64,000 nucleotides of DNA from Myxococcus stipitatus (lineage in GTDB: Bacteria; Myxococcota; Myxococcia; Myxococcales; Myxococcaceae), in assembly GCF_021412625.1 (NCBI RefSeq), contig NZ_JAKCFI010000004.1, positions 889,555-953,554 of the forward strand. The letters are read 5' to 3'. The notes beneath the pieces are model-generated. The model had not been told where the DNA came from and ran no database searches. It saw only the letters and a program-made list of their open reading frames with translations. Positions 15,942-24,302 of the stretch are shown here, one piece after another. Each line of letters opens with the position of its first letter. Position 1 is the first letter of the stretch. A program made the translations under genes and the position numbers.

Positions 15942-16308
15942 GTCGCTCCTTTCGAGGACGCGGACCGGTGGGGTCGAGGAAGACGGAGGCCGTGGGCATC
16001 AACGGGCCGCATGGCTCCTCCTTCCCGACGAAGCCTCCGGGCCCCTTCGACTCCCCAGGTCCAACCATGCTGGAGCAGCTACGCGGGCAGCACCCGCAAA
16101 GGCATCTCCACGCGCGTTCATGGCGGCTATCCGCGGAGTCTCTCCGTCAGCCCGTAGAGGACGCTCCACCTCCAGCCGCCAGGGCGAGGAGCGGCGGAGG
16201 TCGTGGCCGGAGCCTTCTCCGACACGGCCCCTCCGGAGGCGCCTGCTCCGGAGGGCCGCACGGCGTGTTGGAAGCCTGGACTCGAGGCCCGCGCGCCGGG
16301 AATGCCAG
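15942..16308. other. Gap without a recognisable gene
   Basis: These 367 bases hold no open frame with plausible protein features on either strand. A CTCCGGAGG palindrome occurs twice near 16229-16256, and no promoter is convincing. It may be decayed sequence. Confidence 0.5.
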
Positions 16309-16668
16309 CTATTTGCCCACCACCACCACGGGCGCGAAGCCTCCGTAGATCATCCGCGCGCCGTCGAACGGCATCGGGTTGTTCTCCGGGCTCAGGCGGG
16401 GATCCTTCATCACCTTCGCCATGCCCGCGTCGCGCGTCGCCTTGTCGGGCCACTCAATCCAGGAGAAGACCACCGTCTCGTCGTCCTTGGCCTGCACGGC
16501 CCGGCGGAAGTCGGTGACCTTGCCGGCTGGTACGTCGTCGCCCCAGCACTCCAGCACCCGGAGGGCACCGTAATCGAGGAAGACGGAATCACCTCGACGG
16601 GCGTGGTCGATGAACTTCTCCTTGTTGGCGGTCGGCACGGCAATGACGAAACCATCGATGTAGGACAT
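16309..16668 (-). CDS. DUF1428-family protein
   Basis: The predicted protein has 119 residues. ATG 16668 is preceded by GAGGAG on the same strand. The sequence starts MSYIDGFVIAVPTANKEKF, continues with ECWGDDVPAGKVTDFRRAV and ends FDGARMIYGGFAPVV, matching DUF1428 proteins (YbaA type, dimeric alpha+beta-barrel fold, relatives of monooxygenase-like domains) at full length. The function is unknown. It is monocistronic, with no partner close by. Confidence 0.9.
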   Translation of the reverse strand: MSYIDGFVIAVPTANKEKFIDHARRGDSVFLDYGALRVLECWGDDVPAGKVTDFRRAVQAKDDETVVFSWIEWPDKATRDAGMAKVMKDPRLSPENNPMPFDGARMIYGGFAPVVVVGK

Positions 16669-17325
16669 GGGAAGCTCCTCTGGAACGAGAGGGCACCGAA
16701 AGGGCGCCTTCATGAGCGCGACGAGCGGGGGGCGAGCGGATCGACACGACCCATCCCGCTGGCTCGTGAATCTGGGGATGACGGCGCTTTGGTGCAGTGC
16801 GTCATGGGGCGGCGGGCTCCCTGTCCGCACGGCCCCCGACCCTCCGATGGAGCGGCGTGCTCCTGGACCGGCCTCATGCGCCCTGGTGGGACGCGCGTCG
16901 CCCGCCGGCCCGAGGCAGGGACTTCATGGAGCTATCGGCACAAGGAGAGGGAGGCGGCGCCGCAGCGGGCCCCGCACAGCGCGGGTCGCCCCACTCGAGC
17001 CGTTGGCTGGCTGCACATCGTGGGATGGGGTGAAGCGCCGCGGCGGGCCCCGCCCGAAGTGCTCGGTGGGGGCGCTCCGGGTGGGGCGGCCCTTGCTCGC
17101 GGGCGGAGCGGGCGAATCGCTCGGAGCCCTCCTTCGATGTCGGGCAGGCCACGAGGCTCGAAGACGGCGTCGCCATTCCAGCTCCCCAGCTCCAGGGTGA
17201 CGCCGTTGATGCCGTCCATCCCGTTGGCATCTTTCGCGGCAATGCCTTGCGTCGGCTCACTCGGCGAAGAGCGGCACCTCTGGATGGGCTACGCGCGGGA
17301 TCGCATGTCGCCATCGGCTCCCTCG
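16669..17325. other. Long gap, possibly containing a decayed gene remnant
   Basis: No complete gene is visible. On the minus strand around 17219-17090 a short stretch translates to a protein-like sequence (MDGINGVTLELGSWNGDAVF, then EPRGLPDIEGG), with GC-rich third positions, before it degenerates into low-complexity Arg/Pro/Ala. This may be the remains of a gene, but I cannot name its family. Confidence 0.3.
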
Positions 17326-17367
17326 CTGACACGTCATCCACGTCAGCCGCGTCGGCTGACACGTCAA
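17326..17367 (+). promoter_or_regulatory. Second cluster of the CTGACRYGTCAG palindrome
   Basis: CTGACACGTCAT (17326-17337) and CTGACACGTCAA (17356-17367) are exact repeats of an 11-base core at a 30-base spacing, about three helical turns. A half-site CACGTCAG lies between them. The sequence GTCAGCC-N5-GGCTGAC (17342-17360) also forms a perfect 7-bp inverted repeat. The cluster ends 131 bases upstream of ATG 17498. The core matches the cluster at 4428-4473. Confidence 0.45.
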
Positions 17368-17497
17368 TGCGCGTGGAGCGGACCTCGGGCATGTGTGGGT
17401 TGACCGTGTGTTGGGTCTCGCCGCTCCGGGGCGTGAAGCTTGCAGCGTGGACTCTGGCCCACCAAGCAAGGGCTCCTACCGGAGACGAACGACGACC

Positions 17498-17887
17498 ATG
17501 CGCAAATTCGTGACCTTCTTCTCACTGGGTAGCTGTCTGCTGATGACTGGCGCTGGAGCGCAGACGCCGCCCGCCCAGGCCCCCTCGATGCAGGCGCCTG
17601 TGAATGCGTGCTACTTGTGGAAGGGGCGTGGAGGTCCTCCCACGGCGGGTTACATGGCGACCCATGCGAGCTGCCGTGCATGGAACAGCAATTACGGGTG
17701 GAGCCTCATCAAGAACAACAATGGGGTGGACTACTACCGGGGGACCTTCAAGGACGCCCCGGCCACTCCGTCCACCTGGGCGGTCTACGCCGACTTCAAC
17801 TCGGCGGTCGTCACCTCGAAGGCGGACTACGATGCCTTCGTCGCCAACACCAAGCTGTCCGGCTCCTGTGGTGAGTGCCTGCCCTGA
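17498..17887 (+). CDS. Small secreted protein
   Basis: The predicted protein has 129 residues. ATG 17498 is preceded by a GGAG motif, and a signal peptide (MRKFVTFFSLGSCLLMTGAGA) is cleaved near residue 21. The mature part is about 108 residues with a Pro/Gln/Ala linker, then a compact domain with NACYLWKGRG, SCRAWNSNYGWSLI and a final SGSCGECLP. Four mature cysteines could give two disulphides. I do not recognise the family. The closest analogue in the window is the small Cys-rich protein at 60255. The upstream palindrome cluster links its control to the secreted protein at 4642. Confidence 0.7.
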   Translation: MRKFVTFFSLGSCLLMTGAGAQTPPAQAPSMQAPVNACYLWKGRGGPPTAGYMATHASCRAWNSNYGWSLIKNNNGVDYYRGTFKDAPATPSTWAVYADFNSAVVTSKADYDAFVANTKLSGSCGECLP

Positions 17888-18131
17888 CCGAGGGGCCTGA
17901 AGGGCTTGCCCATCCGGTGGGCCTGAGCCGCTGAACCGGTCCTGTGCCTCATCAGGGGCTTCAGGTGATGACCTCGTGGATACGCTCCGGGAGCGCCTCA
18001 TGCGTGCGTGCGGCGCTCTCCGGGGACGGACCACGCTCCCGTGGGCGAGGCTCAGGCGAGGGGCACGGACAGGACGCCGCGGCGTGTCTTCACGCCGGAT
18101 GTCTGGCGCTCCCGTGTCATGGGTTCTGAGC

Positions 18132-19022
18132 TCACCTCGCGTTCGTCGCGTCCAGGAACTCAGTGAGCATGGCCGCGGTCAGCTCGGGCACCCGGCTTCC
18201 CTCCTTGTTCCCCTCGCTTTCGGCCGCCCGCATGTACCCGCCGTGCACCGCGCCGGGGAATATCGCGAGCTGCGCGTGGGGGAAGACGCGCATCATCTCG
18301 ACGGCGTGCTCCGGACGGATGACGTCTCCGTCCGCCGAGAGGATCAACGTGGGGACGGAGATTGCCCGGAGCGCGGCCTCGTCCAGGTCCTTGAACGACA
18401 TCATCATGGCCACCGTCTTGCGGAACTGCGCCTGGAGCCCTTCCTCCGGATGCGGAGCGACCTTGCGATAGGCCTCTTGCAGGACGCGCGGCATGTCGTC
18501 GAGCGTGGCGCGCGGGAACCCTTCCCACAGGGCCGGATAACACCCATCGCGCTTGAAGTACGTCGACGCGAGGATGAGCGAGTGCACCAACGGGCGGTGC
18601 CGTAGCGCGAGCTGCATGGCGATGACACCGCCGTTGCTGAAGCCGAGGATGTCCGCGTCCTGGACGCCGAGTTGTCGGAGCAGGGCCGCCGTGTCGTCCG
18701 CCATCTGCTCGAACGCGAGCGGACGGTCCACGTCAGCCGTATGCCCATGGGCCTGCTGCTCGACGGCGATGATTCTCCGCGTCCCGGCCAGCAGGGGAAT
18801 CAGCCGGCCGAAGGACGTGTCGATGGTCGACCCGCCACCGTGGAGGAGGACCAGCGGCCGGCCGGAGTCGCGGCCGTGCACCTCGTAATACATGTCGAGC
18901 CCATTCACCCGGGCATAGGCCCCGGGAGAGTCAGGGGCCCGATTCGACGTGGAGGCGCAGCGGGTGGTGGTGAGCGCGAGGAGCAGGCCCAGGAGGACCC
19001 GAGGGGCGACGTTCGTGTTCAT
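18132..19022 (-). CDS. Exported alpha/beta hydrolase
   Basis: The predicted protein has 296 residues. The N-terminus is an export signal (PRVLLGLLLALTTTRC). Cys22 might be lipidated, but Arg at -1 makes the lipobox poor. The hydrolase core has LLHGGGST (oxyanion loop), GFSNG with nucleophile Ser129, LSADGDVI (acid) and GAVHGGY (His). VNGLDMYYEVHG and QAHGHTADVDRP match the paralogue at 5855. The Ser elbow GFSNGG resembles meta-cleavage or haloperoxidase-like hydrolases. It sits 63 bases downstream of the sigma-factor gene on the same strand and may be co-transcribed with it. Confidence 0.82.
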   Translation of the reverse strand: MNTNVAPRVLLGLLLALTTTRCASTSNRAPDSPGAYARVNGLDMYYEVHGRDSGRPLVLLHGGGSTIDTSFGRLIPLLAGTRRIIAVEQQAHGHTADVDRPLAFEQMADDTAALLRQLGVQDADILGFSNGGVIAMQLALRHRPLVHSLILASTYFKRDGCYPALWEGFPRATLDDMPRVLQEAYRKVAPHPEEGLQAQFRKTVAMMMSFKDLDEAALRAISVPTLILSADGDVIRPEHAVEMMRVFPHAQLAIFPGAVHGGYMRAAESEGNKEGSRVPELTAAMLTEFLDATNAR

Positions 19023-19085
19023 GCCCGTGGAACGGGCGAGACCCCGAAAAGGATACGGGGCCTCGTGTTCTTTCCCGTCGCCTCG

Positions 19086-20111
19086 TCAGGCCGTCGGGTC
19101 CGGAGTGGGGCAGCGCCCGGTCGACCCACACGATTCCGGGCTGAAGTACCCATTGATGCGGAAGGGCACTCCGAGCTCCCGACACACCTCGGTGATGAGC
19201 TCGGGGGTGTAGAAGTAGTTGTGGAGATGGGTCACGAGCCCGCTGTCGTCGATCGTGAGGCGGGTGACGGCGCGCACCGCCTCGCCGTCGTCGTGGGCAT
19301 ACCAGGAGAGGAGGAGGGGCTCGCCGCGATGCACGCGGACCTCGGCGCGAGGGAGCGTCGGGAGGGCGCCGTGCCGGTAGCGCATCTCCACGCCGCACGG
19401 CGCCGTGAGGTCGGCCAGCAACCGGCTCCCGAACAGCATCCCCGGGAGGACACGCTGGCGGGCGACCTCGCGGCCGTAGCCCGTGGACGCGCCGACGACC
19501 TCGATGGTGGCCGTGTCGAGAAGCAAGGTGGTCAGTCGGTCGAGGTCCCTCGCGTTGAACGCCGCGCAGAACGCATCGAGCACCGCTGGGGCCGCCTCGG
19601 GCCCCTCCGGCGCGTCGGGGGCCTGGACCAGCTTCGTGCGCCCGCGATGGAGCGCCGCCTTGATGGCCCCCACCGTGGTGGACAGCGCCTCCGCGATCTC
19701 CTCGAGCGTCAGGTCGAAGGCGTCCTTGAGCACCACCGCCGCGCGCTCCTGGGGCGACAGTCGGGTGAGCAAGGTCCCCATGGCCTCGCGGGGAGCGCGG
19801 GGCTCCGGCGCCTCGATGGCCTCCGGCATGGCGCCTGGGAACTCACGCCTGCGCCGCTGCTGGTCGAGCCACAGATTCGAGGCGACGCGGAACAGCCAGG
19901 CTCGCGGGTTGGGGGGCGGCTCGATGAGACGGGCCAGGGTGGCGAACGCGCGCGCCATCGCCTCCTGGGCCAGGTCCTCCGCGTCCCACGGAGAACGGGC
20001 GAGGTGACGACAATAGCGGTACAGCTCGGGACGGAGGGGTTCGTAGGCGTCGCGGAAGTGGCGCCACGAGCCCTGGACGGACTGGGAGAGCTGCTGGGAA
20101 GTGTCGGTCAT
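19086..20111 (-). CDS. ECF sigma factor with C-terminal SnoaL-like domain
   Basis: The predicted protein has 341 residues. Sigma region 2 is at about 20-95 (SPWDAEDLAQEAMARAF, PRAWLFRVASNLWLDQQRRR) and region 4 at about 115-165 (LSPQERAAVVLKDAFDLTLE, VGAIKAALHRGRTKL). The remaining 170 residues form a SnoaL/NTF2-like domain (AVLDAFCAAFNARDLDRLTT, WYAHDDGEAV, HLHNYFYTPELI). Such C-terminal domains take the place of a separate anti-sigma factor and tune activity in cis; accordingly no anti-sigma gene is adjacent. The protein lacks the classical ECF41 linker motifs, so I do not assign it to that group. It is divergent from the hydrolase at 20316 across a region with a perfect palindrome. Confidence 0.88.
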   Translation of the reverse strand: MTDTSQQLSQSVQGSWRHFRDAYEPLRPELYRYCRHLARSPWDAEDLAQEAMARAFATLARLIEPPPNPRAWLFRVASNLWLDQQRRRREFPGAMPEAIEAPEPRAPREAMGTLLTRLSPQERAAVVLKDAFDLTLEEIAEALSTTVGAIKAALHRGRTKLVQAPDAPEGPEAAPAVLDAFCAAFNARDLDRLTTLLLDTATIEVVGASTGYGREVARQRVLPGMLFGSRLLADLTAPCGVEMRYRHGALPTLPRAEVRVHRGEPLLLSWYAHDDGEAVRAVTRLTIDDSGLVTHLHNYFYTPELITEVCRELGVPFRINGYFSPESCGSTGRCPTPDPTA

Positions 20112-20237
20112 GTCGGGAGACGCGGACGGCCGGCACAAGGATACGGGCCGGGTCCGGGGCACGGTCGATTTTCCGGAGCGCACGGCCCGCGCGTCTCTTC
20201 TCGAGGCGCTCGACCCACTCGCCTGGCCCCACTGGGT

Positions 20238-20251
20238 CCGGAATATTCCGG
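20238..20251. promoter_or_regulatory. Perfect 14-bp palindrome in a divergent promoter region
   Basis: CCGGAATATTCCGG is perfectly palindromic with an AT-rich core. It lies in the 204-base gap between the sigma factor (start 20111) and the hydrolase (start 20316), where few AT-rich stretches occur. It is a candidate operator or sigma-dependent promoter element. Confidence 0.4.
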
Positions 20252-20315
20252 GTACTGGCGCTTTCTTGCGCTGGCGGGATGAAGCGATTGGCCATCTTCG
20301 GGACGGATTGAACCT

Positions 20316-21842
20316 ATGCGCGAGCGGTCGCTGGTGTCGTCGTGGTGGTGTGCCTTGCCGTGTCTCCTGCTGGCCGTGCCAATGGAGGGCAGGGCCCAGC
20401 ACAAGCCAGGGGAGGTGGTCATCGAGCGTGGCACCGTCGAACTCGAGCCCGGCAACCGCGTGTCCTACGAGGTGGGGACGCTCTATGTGCCCGAGAACCG
20501 GCAGAAGCCGGAGAGCCGTCTCATCGGGGTCGGGTTCGCTCGCCTCAAGGCGCCGAAGCCCACCGGCGCGCCGCCGGTGTTCTGGCTCCCCGGAGGTCCG
20601 GGACTGAGCGTCCTGGGCTCGCTCATCGACGAGGACCCGGCCGGCAAGGGCCGACTGCGCTCCTGGCTGACCTTCGGTGCCGTGGGCGACCTGGTCGTCA
20701 TCGAACAGCGCGGGTTCACCCGGAAGGGGGAGATGCTCGAGTCTCCGACGGACGCCGTGCCGCTGGACCGCCCCGGCTCCGTGCGAGCGGAGGCCGAGGC
20801 CATGCGCTCCCTGGCCCGGAGGGCCGTCGCGGAGAACCCGGGGAAGGACCTGTCGGGCTATGACATCACCGAGTTCGCCGCCGACGTGGAGTCCCTGCGG
20901 CGCGCGCTCGGCTACAAGAAGATCAGCCTGTTCGGTGGCAGCTTCGGCTCCCAGTGGAGCCTGGCGGTGATGCGGCTGCACCCGGACATCGTCGCGCGCG
21001 CGGTGCTGTCGAGCGTGGAGCCGTTGAACCATGGCTACGACATGCCTTCACACGTCTTCGCGGCGCTCCAGCGCATCGCCTACGACGCCGACCGCGACCC
21101 GGGCCTCGCGCCCTATCTCCCCAAGGGTGGGATGATGGAGGCCGTGCGCGCCCTGCACCGTCGATTCGCCGCGGGGCCGGTGCGTGTCGAGGTCCGCGAC
21201 GACAAGGGACAGACCCAGACCGTGGTCCTGGGCGCCGAGGACCTCCAACTCGCGATGGACTCCCATACCCAGGCGGGCGAGCAATGGCCGGCCTTCATCC
21301 TCTCCCTCTTCCACGGGCACTACGAGGACTGGGCGCGTGAGGTCATCGCCGCGCGGGCGGCGGGCAAGTCGACGTTGATCGGCCCGTTGGTCGACAGCAG
21401 CCTCGGGGTCACCGCCGAGCGTGAGCACCAACTGCGAACCGACCCCGCGGTCGAGCTGTTGGGGACCTGGAACTTCGAGGCGAACATCGCGTCGGCGGCC
21501 GACTGGCCCACGCGGGACATGGGAGACGCGCTGCGCAGGGCCATCCCGAGCACGATTCCAGTCGTGTTCGTGCATGGGGACTGGGACACCTCGACGCCCA
21601 TCGAGAACACCCTCGGCCTGCTGCCGTACTTCCCCAATGGCCACGCCATCCTCGTCCACCGCGCTGGCCACGACGGCCCGTTCTACCAACTCCGGGGCGA
21701 CCCGGCCGCGAAGAGCGCGGTCTACGAGTTCCTCAGGACGGGCAAGACGGCGGGCCTCCCGCGCGAAGTGACGTTGCCGGTGCCTGGCTTCCCCCTGCCT
21801 TCCTTCGCGCCGCCCGCGAAGGCGGGGACTCCAAAGCCCTGA
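20316..21842 (+). CDS. Exported alpha/beta hydrolase, proline-iminopeptidase-like (S33 type)
   Basis: The predicted protein has 508 residues with a signal peptide (WWCALPCLLLAVPMEGRA, cleaved near 27). The alpha/beta-hydrolase core has FWLPGGPGLS (89-98), the tripeptidyl/proline-iminopeptidase-like oxyanion motif GGPG, IEQRGFTRKGE, the elbow GGSFGS with Ser209, FVHGDWDTSTP (Asp) and RAGHDG (His). The size matches secreted S33 aminopeptidases with a large cap. It probably releases N-terminal residues from peptides in the periplasm. The C-terminal Pro-rich tail is flexible. The start codon has only a weak ribosome binding site. Confidence 0.82.
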   Translation: MRERSLVSSWWCALPCLLLAVPMEGRAQHKPGEVVIERGTVELEPGNRVSYEVGTLYVPENRQKPESRLIGVGFARLKAPKPTGAPPVFWLPGGPGLSVLGSLIDEDPAGKGRLRSWLTFGAVGDLVVIEQRGFTRKGEMLESPTDAVPLDRPGSVRAEAEAMRSLARRAVAENPGKDLSGYDITEFAADVESLRRALGYKKISLFGGSFGSQWSLAVMRLHPDIVARAVLSSVEPLNHGYDMPSHVFAALQRIAYDADRDPGLAPYLPKGGMMEAVRALHRRFAAGPVRVEVRDDKGQTQTVVLGAEDLQLAMDSHTQAGEQWPAFILSLFHGHYEDWAREVIAARAAGKSTLIGPLVDSSLGVTAEREHQLRTDPAVELLGTWNFEANIASAADWPTRDMGDALRRAIPSTIPVVFVHGDWDTSTPIENTLGLLPYFPNGHAILVHRAGHDGPFYQLRGDPAAKSAVYEFLRTGKTAGLPREVTLPVPGFPLPSFAPPAKAGTPKP

Positions 21843-22193
21843 CTACTCGAGCTCCACCTGCACGCGCTCGCCGTCGCGGAGGACGCGGACCGGCCGCTGC
21901 ATTCCGGCCTGGAAGAGCGGCGCTTCCATGGGCCGCACGAGCCGGTCCGCCGTGGCCTGGAACTCGGCGCCGTCGGACTGGAGCCGAATGGCGAGCGTGA
22001 AGCGGAGGATGTCATGGCGCCCGTGGCTGGCCCCGGTCTGCTCCCAGCCGAGGATGCGCGCCGTCCCTGCTTCTCCCCGGGCGAGCACCTTGGCCCGCCG
22101 TTCGTCGGCTCCCACCGTCCACCGGAACAGGGCCACGAGCCCGACGAGCACGAGCAGACCGAGCACCACTGCCACGACCAGGACTATCGCCAT
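21843..22193 (-). CDS. Small single-pass membrane protein
   Basis: The predicted protein has 116 residues. One strongly hydrophobic helix (MAIVLVVAVVLGLLVLVGLV) is followed by a basic stretch and a soluble beta-rich domain (GTARILGWEQTGASHG, FTLAIRLQSDGAEFQATADR). This layout is common in small predicted membrane proteins of unknown role, with the soluble domain resembling the short OB-like segment of DUF3592 or NfeD-type proteins. That is a weak resemblance. Its stop codon directly abuts the stop of the convergent gene at 21842. Confidence 0.65.
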   Translation of the reverse strand: MAIVLVVAVVLGLLVLVGLVALFRWTVGADERRAKVLARGEAGTARILGWEQTGASHGRHDILRFTLAIRLQSDGAEFQATADRLVRPMEAPLFQAGMQRPVRVLRDGERVQVELE

Positions 22194-22755
22194 GGATGGA
22201 ACCTACTCCAGCGGACTGGAGCCTCCACAGGGCATTCGGCGGGGGTGGGCCGGCGTGCAACCGCGTTGCAGCATCGCCCGCTCGCTGTAAGGGGGACGAC
22301 ACCCCCCAGGAGCCCGGCCACCGCGCGCCACTGTCCTGACGGGCATACAGGGAACCTCCAAGCGCCGGGTGCCGTCGGCCCCGTTCGAAGTGGGGGCTGC
22401 ACCACAGTGCCCTGCTCTGGCGTTCCATTTCAATACGTCACGGGGGCAATGGCAGTGCTTGTCTGGGTTCGGGCATGCCGGGCGATTGGGCGTATCCGAC
22501 AGATGTCTGGATAGGAGTTGTCCAGGTCGAAGGGCGTCCATAGTTTGCGCGGCATGGTTCGCAAGCTCGAACCCAGGCCATCGATACGCGGGCCCGGGCG
22601 GGGACAGGTGATGTGCACGCCGTTCCTGTTCTCCTTCGAGCAAGCGGTTCCCTGTCCCTGAACCAGGCGAAGGCGGACACGTCGGGGCGCTCGAAGCCCA
22701 TCGTCGTGTCCGCGGAAGACAGGCACACAGAAGAAACACGTAGAGGATTGTCCGT
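22194..22755. other. Divergent intergenic region without a gene
   Basis: These 562 bases separate the small membrane protein from the condensation-domain gene. GC content is lower than in the flanking genes. Frames on both strands are low-complexity and have no plausible start and ribosome binding site. They presumably carry the promoter and leader of 22756. Confidence 0.4.
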
Positions 22756-24201
22756 ATGCACCAGATTCCCATCGCAGAGGCGGGCTTCAACGCCGGTCAC
22801 ATCCATGAATGGCGCCTCAGCCCTCCCCGGAACACGCTCGCCATCCTTTCGCTCAGCGACAGGCCCGCCTCCTTCAACCAGGAGAAGCACTTCGCGGCCG
22901 CGGTGGCGGCCCGTCAGGAGCACGCCGCGGAGGACTACTGGATTGGGATGTCGTTCAGGATTCCCGGGCCACTCGACCTGACCGCCCTGGAGGCCGCGCT
23001 CGTCAGGTTCGTGAAGCGGCATGAGGTGCTGCGATGCGGGTTCGAGCAGCTCGTCGCTGGCGACCTGCGCTGCGATGTCATGACCCCGGAGGAGGTCAGG
23101 TTGCGGCACACCGACCTGGGCTTCTTCCCGTCGAGCGAGGCGGTCACCGCGCACATCCAGACCACGTTCGACCGGGACATCGACACCCTGTCATGGCCCC
23201 TGTTCGTGATGGGCGTGGTGGTGGAGGCCTCGCAGGCCACCGTCTACATGGGGTTCGACCACATCCTGTGTGATGGTCTCTCGCTGGTGGTCGCGGTCGA
23301 GGATGTGCAGCGGGACTACGCCGCCCTGGTGGCTGGCCAGCGACCGGAGCTGGAGGTGGCGGGGAGCTATCTCGACTTCGGTGACCTCCAGCGCCACCGC
23401 TACAGGACGCTCGAGGCCAACAGCCCCGACCTGGAGTACTGGCGGTCCTTCATCGCCGACGCGGGTGACTTGTTCCCGCGCATCCCGCTCGACCTGGGCC
23501 TCGAGTACGGTCGGATGTATCCGGCGCGCAACCACACCGTCCGGTTGCTCGACGATACGAGGGCCCTGGCGTTCGAGCGCATCTGCCGGCAGCACGGCAC
23601 GAAGCTGTTCATGGGCATGCTGGCCGTCGTCGGCATGGCCTTGAGGGACATTTCCGGGAGCCAGAAGTACCACGGGTTCCTGCCGATCAGCGAACGTCAG
23701 GACCCCCGGTGGCACAAGTCCTTCGGCTGGTTCGTCAACACCCTGGCCATCACCTTCCCCATCGCGGATGGCATGTCGTTCCCGGAAGTCGTCGAGGGCG
23801 TGCAGGCTGGCTTCAAGCAGCTCATCCGCAATGTCGACGTGCCCTTCGTGAAGGTCTGGGAGCTCCTCGCGCCGCAGTACTTTCACCTGCGGACCTGGCC
23901 GTTCCCGGTGAACTTCTTCTCCTTCCTCGACTACCGGAAGGTCGCTGGCGCCGACCGGTTCGATGTCTGGCAGCCGAAGACCATCCCGGAGTCCTCGCAC
24001 TCCAACACCGGGAACATGTGGTTCTTCCGCAACGCCAACGGTCTCTTCCTCAATTCGATCTTCTGCGATGTGCCCAAGAGCATCGACGCGATGGACCGGT
24101 ATCGCGACGCCATTGCCTCCACGCTCGACGGGCTCATCCAGGGTTCCGCCCGGGGTGGCGTCGTGTCCAGGGAGAGCGGCCCGCCGACGGTGGCGGTCTA
24201 G
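22756..24201 (+). CDS. Stand-alone condensation-domain (PapA-like) acyltransferase
   Basis: The predicted protein has 481 residues, about the length of one NRPS condensation domain. Family features in order: LDLTALEAALVRFVKRHEVLR (about 76-96), the active-site motif FDHILCDG (Asp168-His169 ... Asp173-Gly174), DLEYWRSF, FLPISERQDPRW, SFGWFVNTLAI, and a C-terminal NFFSFLDYR. The canonical motif is HHxxxDG; here the first His is Asp, while the second (catalytic) His and the DG pair are kept. Such stand-alone domains (PapA5-type, and ester- or amide-forming C domains) transfer an acyl group from a carrier protein or CoA to an alcohol or amine. No carrier protein or adenylation gene is nearby, so it must act with enzymes from elsewhere or on CoA thioesters. 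Confidence 0.85.
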   Translation: MHQIPIAEAGFNAGHIHEWRLSPPRNTLAILSLSDRPASFNQEKHFAAAVAARQEHAAEDYWIGMSFRIPGPLDLTALEAALVRFVKRHEVLRCGFEQLVAGDLRCDVMTPEEVRLRHTDLGFFPSSEAVTAHIQTTFDRDIDTLSWPLFVMGVVVEASQATVYMGFDHILCDGLSLVVAVEDVQRDYAALVAGQRPELEVAGSYLDFGDLQRHRYRTLEANSPDLEYWRSFIADAGDLFPRIPLDLGLEYGRMYPARNHTVRLLDDTRALAFERICRQHGTKLFMGMLAVVGMALRDISGSQKYHGFLPISERQDPRWHKSFGWFVNTLAITFPIADGMSFPEVVEGVQAGFKQLIRNVDVPFVKVWELLAPQYFHLRTWPFPVNFFSFLDYRKVAGADRFDVWQPKTIPESSHSNTGNMWFFRNANGLFLNSIFCDVPKSIDAMDRYRDAIASTLDGLIQGSARGGVVSRESGPPTVAV

Positions 24202-24224
24202 TTTCCGGTGCGACTCCCGAGGCT

Positions 24225-24246
24225 TGGTATTATGTCCATAATACCA
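24225..24246 (+). promoter_or_regulatory. Perfect operator-like palindrome upstream of an SDR gene
   Basis: TGGTATTAT (24225-24233) and ATAATACCA (24238-24246) are perfect 9-bp arms around GTCC. The AT-rich block is conspicuous in this GC-rich DNA, 57 bases before the SDR start at 24303 and 24 bases after the condensation gene. It looks like a TetR-, HxlR- or MarR-type operator. No matching regulator is adjacent, so the regulator would act in trans. Confidence 0.55.
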
Positions 24247-24302
24247 TGAAGGTGGGGGCTCGCGGGCCCTCCTCATCCGCCTCGTCACGAGGGAGTCGAG
24301 TC

